A DNA stretch of 36,062 nucleotides from Desulfobacter curvatus DSM 3379 (GTDB taxonomy: Bacteria; Desulfobacterota; Desulfobacteria; Desulfobacterales; Desulfobacteraceae). The notes under the pieces were generated by a model. It did not search any database and had not been told where the DNA came from. It saw nothing but the letters and a program-made list of their open reading frames with translations. This document shows positions 35,826-36,062 of the stretch, piece by piece. Positions within the stretch are counted from its first letter, which is position 1. Each line of letters starts with the position of its first letter. The DNA is taken from contig NZ_KB893088.1 of assembly GCF_000373985.1 (NCBI RefSeq), forward strand, positions 1 through 36,062. Reading direction: 5' to 3'. The position numbers and the translations under genes were made by a program.

Positions 35826-36062
35826 TTATGCAGCTAACAATGAAATATGTGAATTGGCCATTTGTTTCAGACAGTTCCATCGTCCTGATTTATAGTATGA
35901 GCGCAGCATGAGCATTTTCTCCGCATTTTCCTTATACCAAAAAATGCAGGGACCTTTGAGTCTCAAATTGACAACTCTTCGAATCGAACTTTCAATCGCA
36001 CCACTGCCAATCGGCGGATGCAATGCCTTTACCGTTGGGAAAGCAAGACGGTGCCTATTACG
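35826..36062 (-). CDS. Transposase, C-terminal part, cut by the window edge
   Basis: The frame is open to the right edge with no start codon needed (RNRHRLAFPTVKALH), so the N-terminal part lies outside the window. The conserved end has PPIGSGAIESSIRRVVN, then GPCIFWYKENAEKML and LRSYYKSGRW. The GSGAIE...N...W...AE...LR pattern is typical of the DDE transposase C-terminus in families such as ISKra4 or related groups; I cannot fix the family. The element end should lie near 35820, directly before the broken TolC gene, but no terminal inverted repeat was identifiable. Confidence 0.75.
   Translation of the reverse strand, partial: RNRHRLAFPTVKALHPPIGSGAIESSIRRVVNLRLKGPCIFWYKENAEKMLMLRSYYKSGRWNCLKQMANSHISLLAA

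Overview
The window looks like a chromosomal segment of a Desulfobacterota bacterium, most probably order Desulfobacterales (Desulfobacteraceae-like). This is inferred from gene content: a stand-alone PfaD-type enoyl reductase, a SulP anion transporter, a plant-type DapB, a hisC-cmk-rpsA-sppA run, and a LEPR-XLL/DUF4347 surface protein. No rRNA, tRNA, CRISPR array or complete insertion sequence was seen. The middle of the window is conserved housekeeping DNA. Both ends carry decayed accessory genes.

Region by region: (1) 1-3616 (+): a LEPR-XLL/DUF4347/LamG/cadherin surface protein, broken by a frameshift in a T8 tract and by an in-frame TAA, so its C-terminal membrane anchor is detached. (2) 3658-11384 (-): a giant hybrid two-component sensor/regulator (two propellers, Y_Y_Y, histidine kinase, receiver and AraC output in one chain), then 31 bases downstream a SulP transporter, then a stand-alone PfaD. 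(3) 11621-18251: a small Cys-rich protein (+) and a tight minus-strand envelope operon, plsB > MurU-AmgK fusion > dapB > DUF1232-J-domain protein > small membrane protein. Its members overlap by 4 bases or are a few bases apart. (4) 18252-19774: a small MamI-like two-helix membrane protein (+) and a DUF1343/NamZ (GH171) protein (-) converge on a shared terminator. (5) 19895-24586 (+): hisC-cmk-rpsA-sppA. (6) 24589-26305 (-): pfkA followed by a Sua5/YciO-type protein. (7) 26439-32697 (+): an alpha/beta hydrolase, then guaB and dnaE 6 bases apart. (8) 32690-36062: a BON-domain lipoprotein whose signal-peptide coding region overlaps a short tandem repeat, a small acidic-tailed membrane protein, DjlA, a TolC-like pseudogene with several lesions, and the C-terminal end of a transposase running off the right edge.

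The most coherent functional theme is cell-envelope metabolism. NamZ-type exo-N-acetylmuramidase, a fused MurNAc-1-P uridylyltransferase/anomeric kinase, DapB and PlsB lie within about 7 kb. Together they suggest an anhydro-independent MurNAc salvage route co-expressed with phospholipid and diaminopimelate synthesis. The second theme is the one-polypeptide signalling protein apparently co-transcribed with a SulP transporter. All functional assignments come from recognising motifs by eye; no database search was run.
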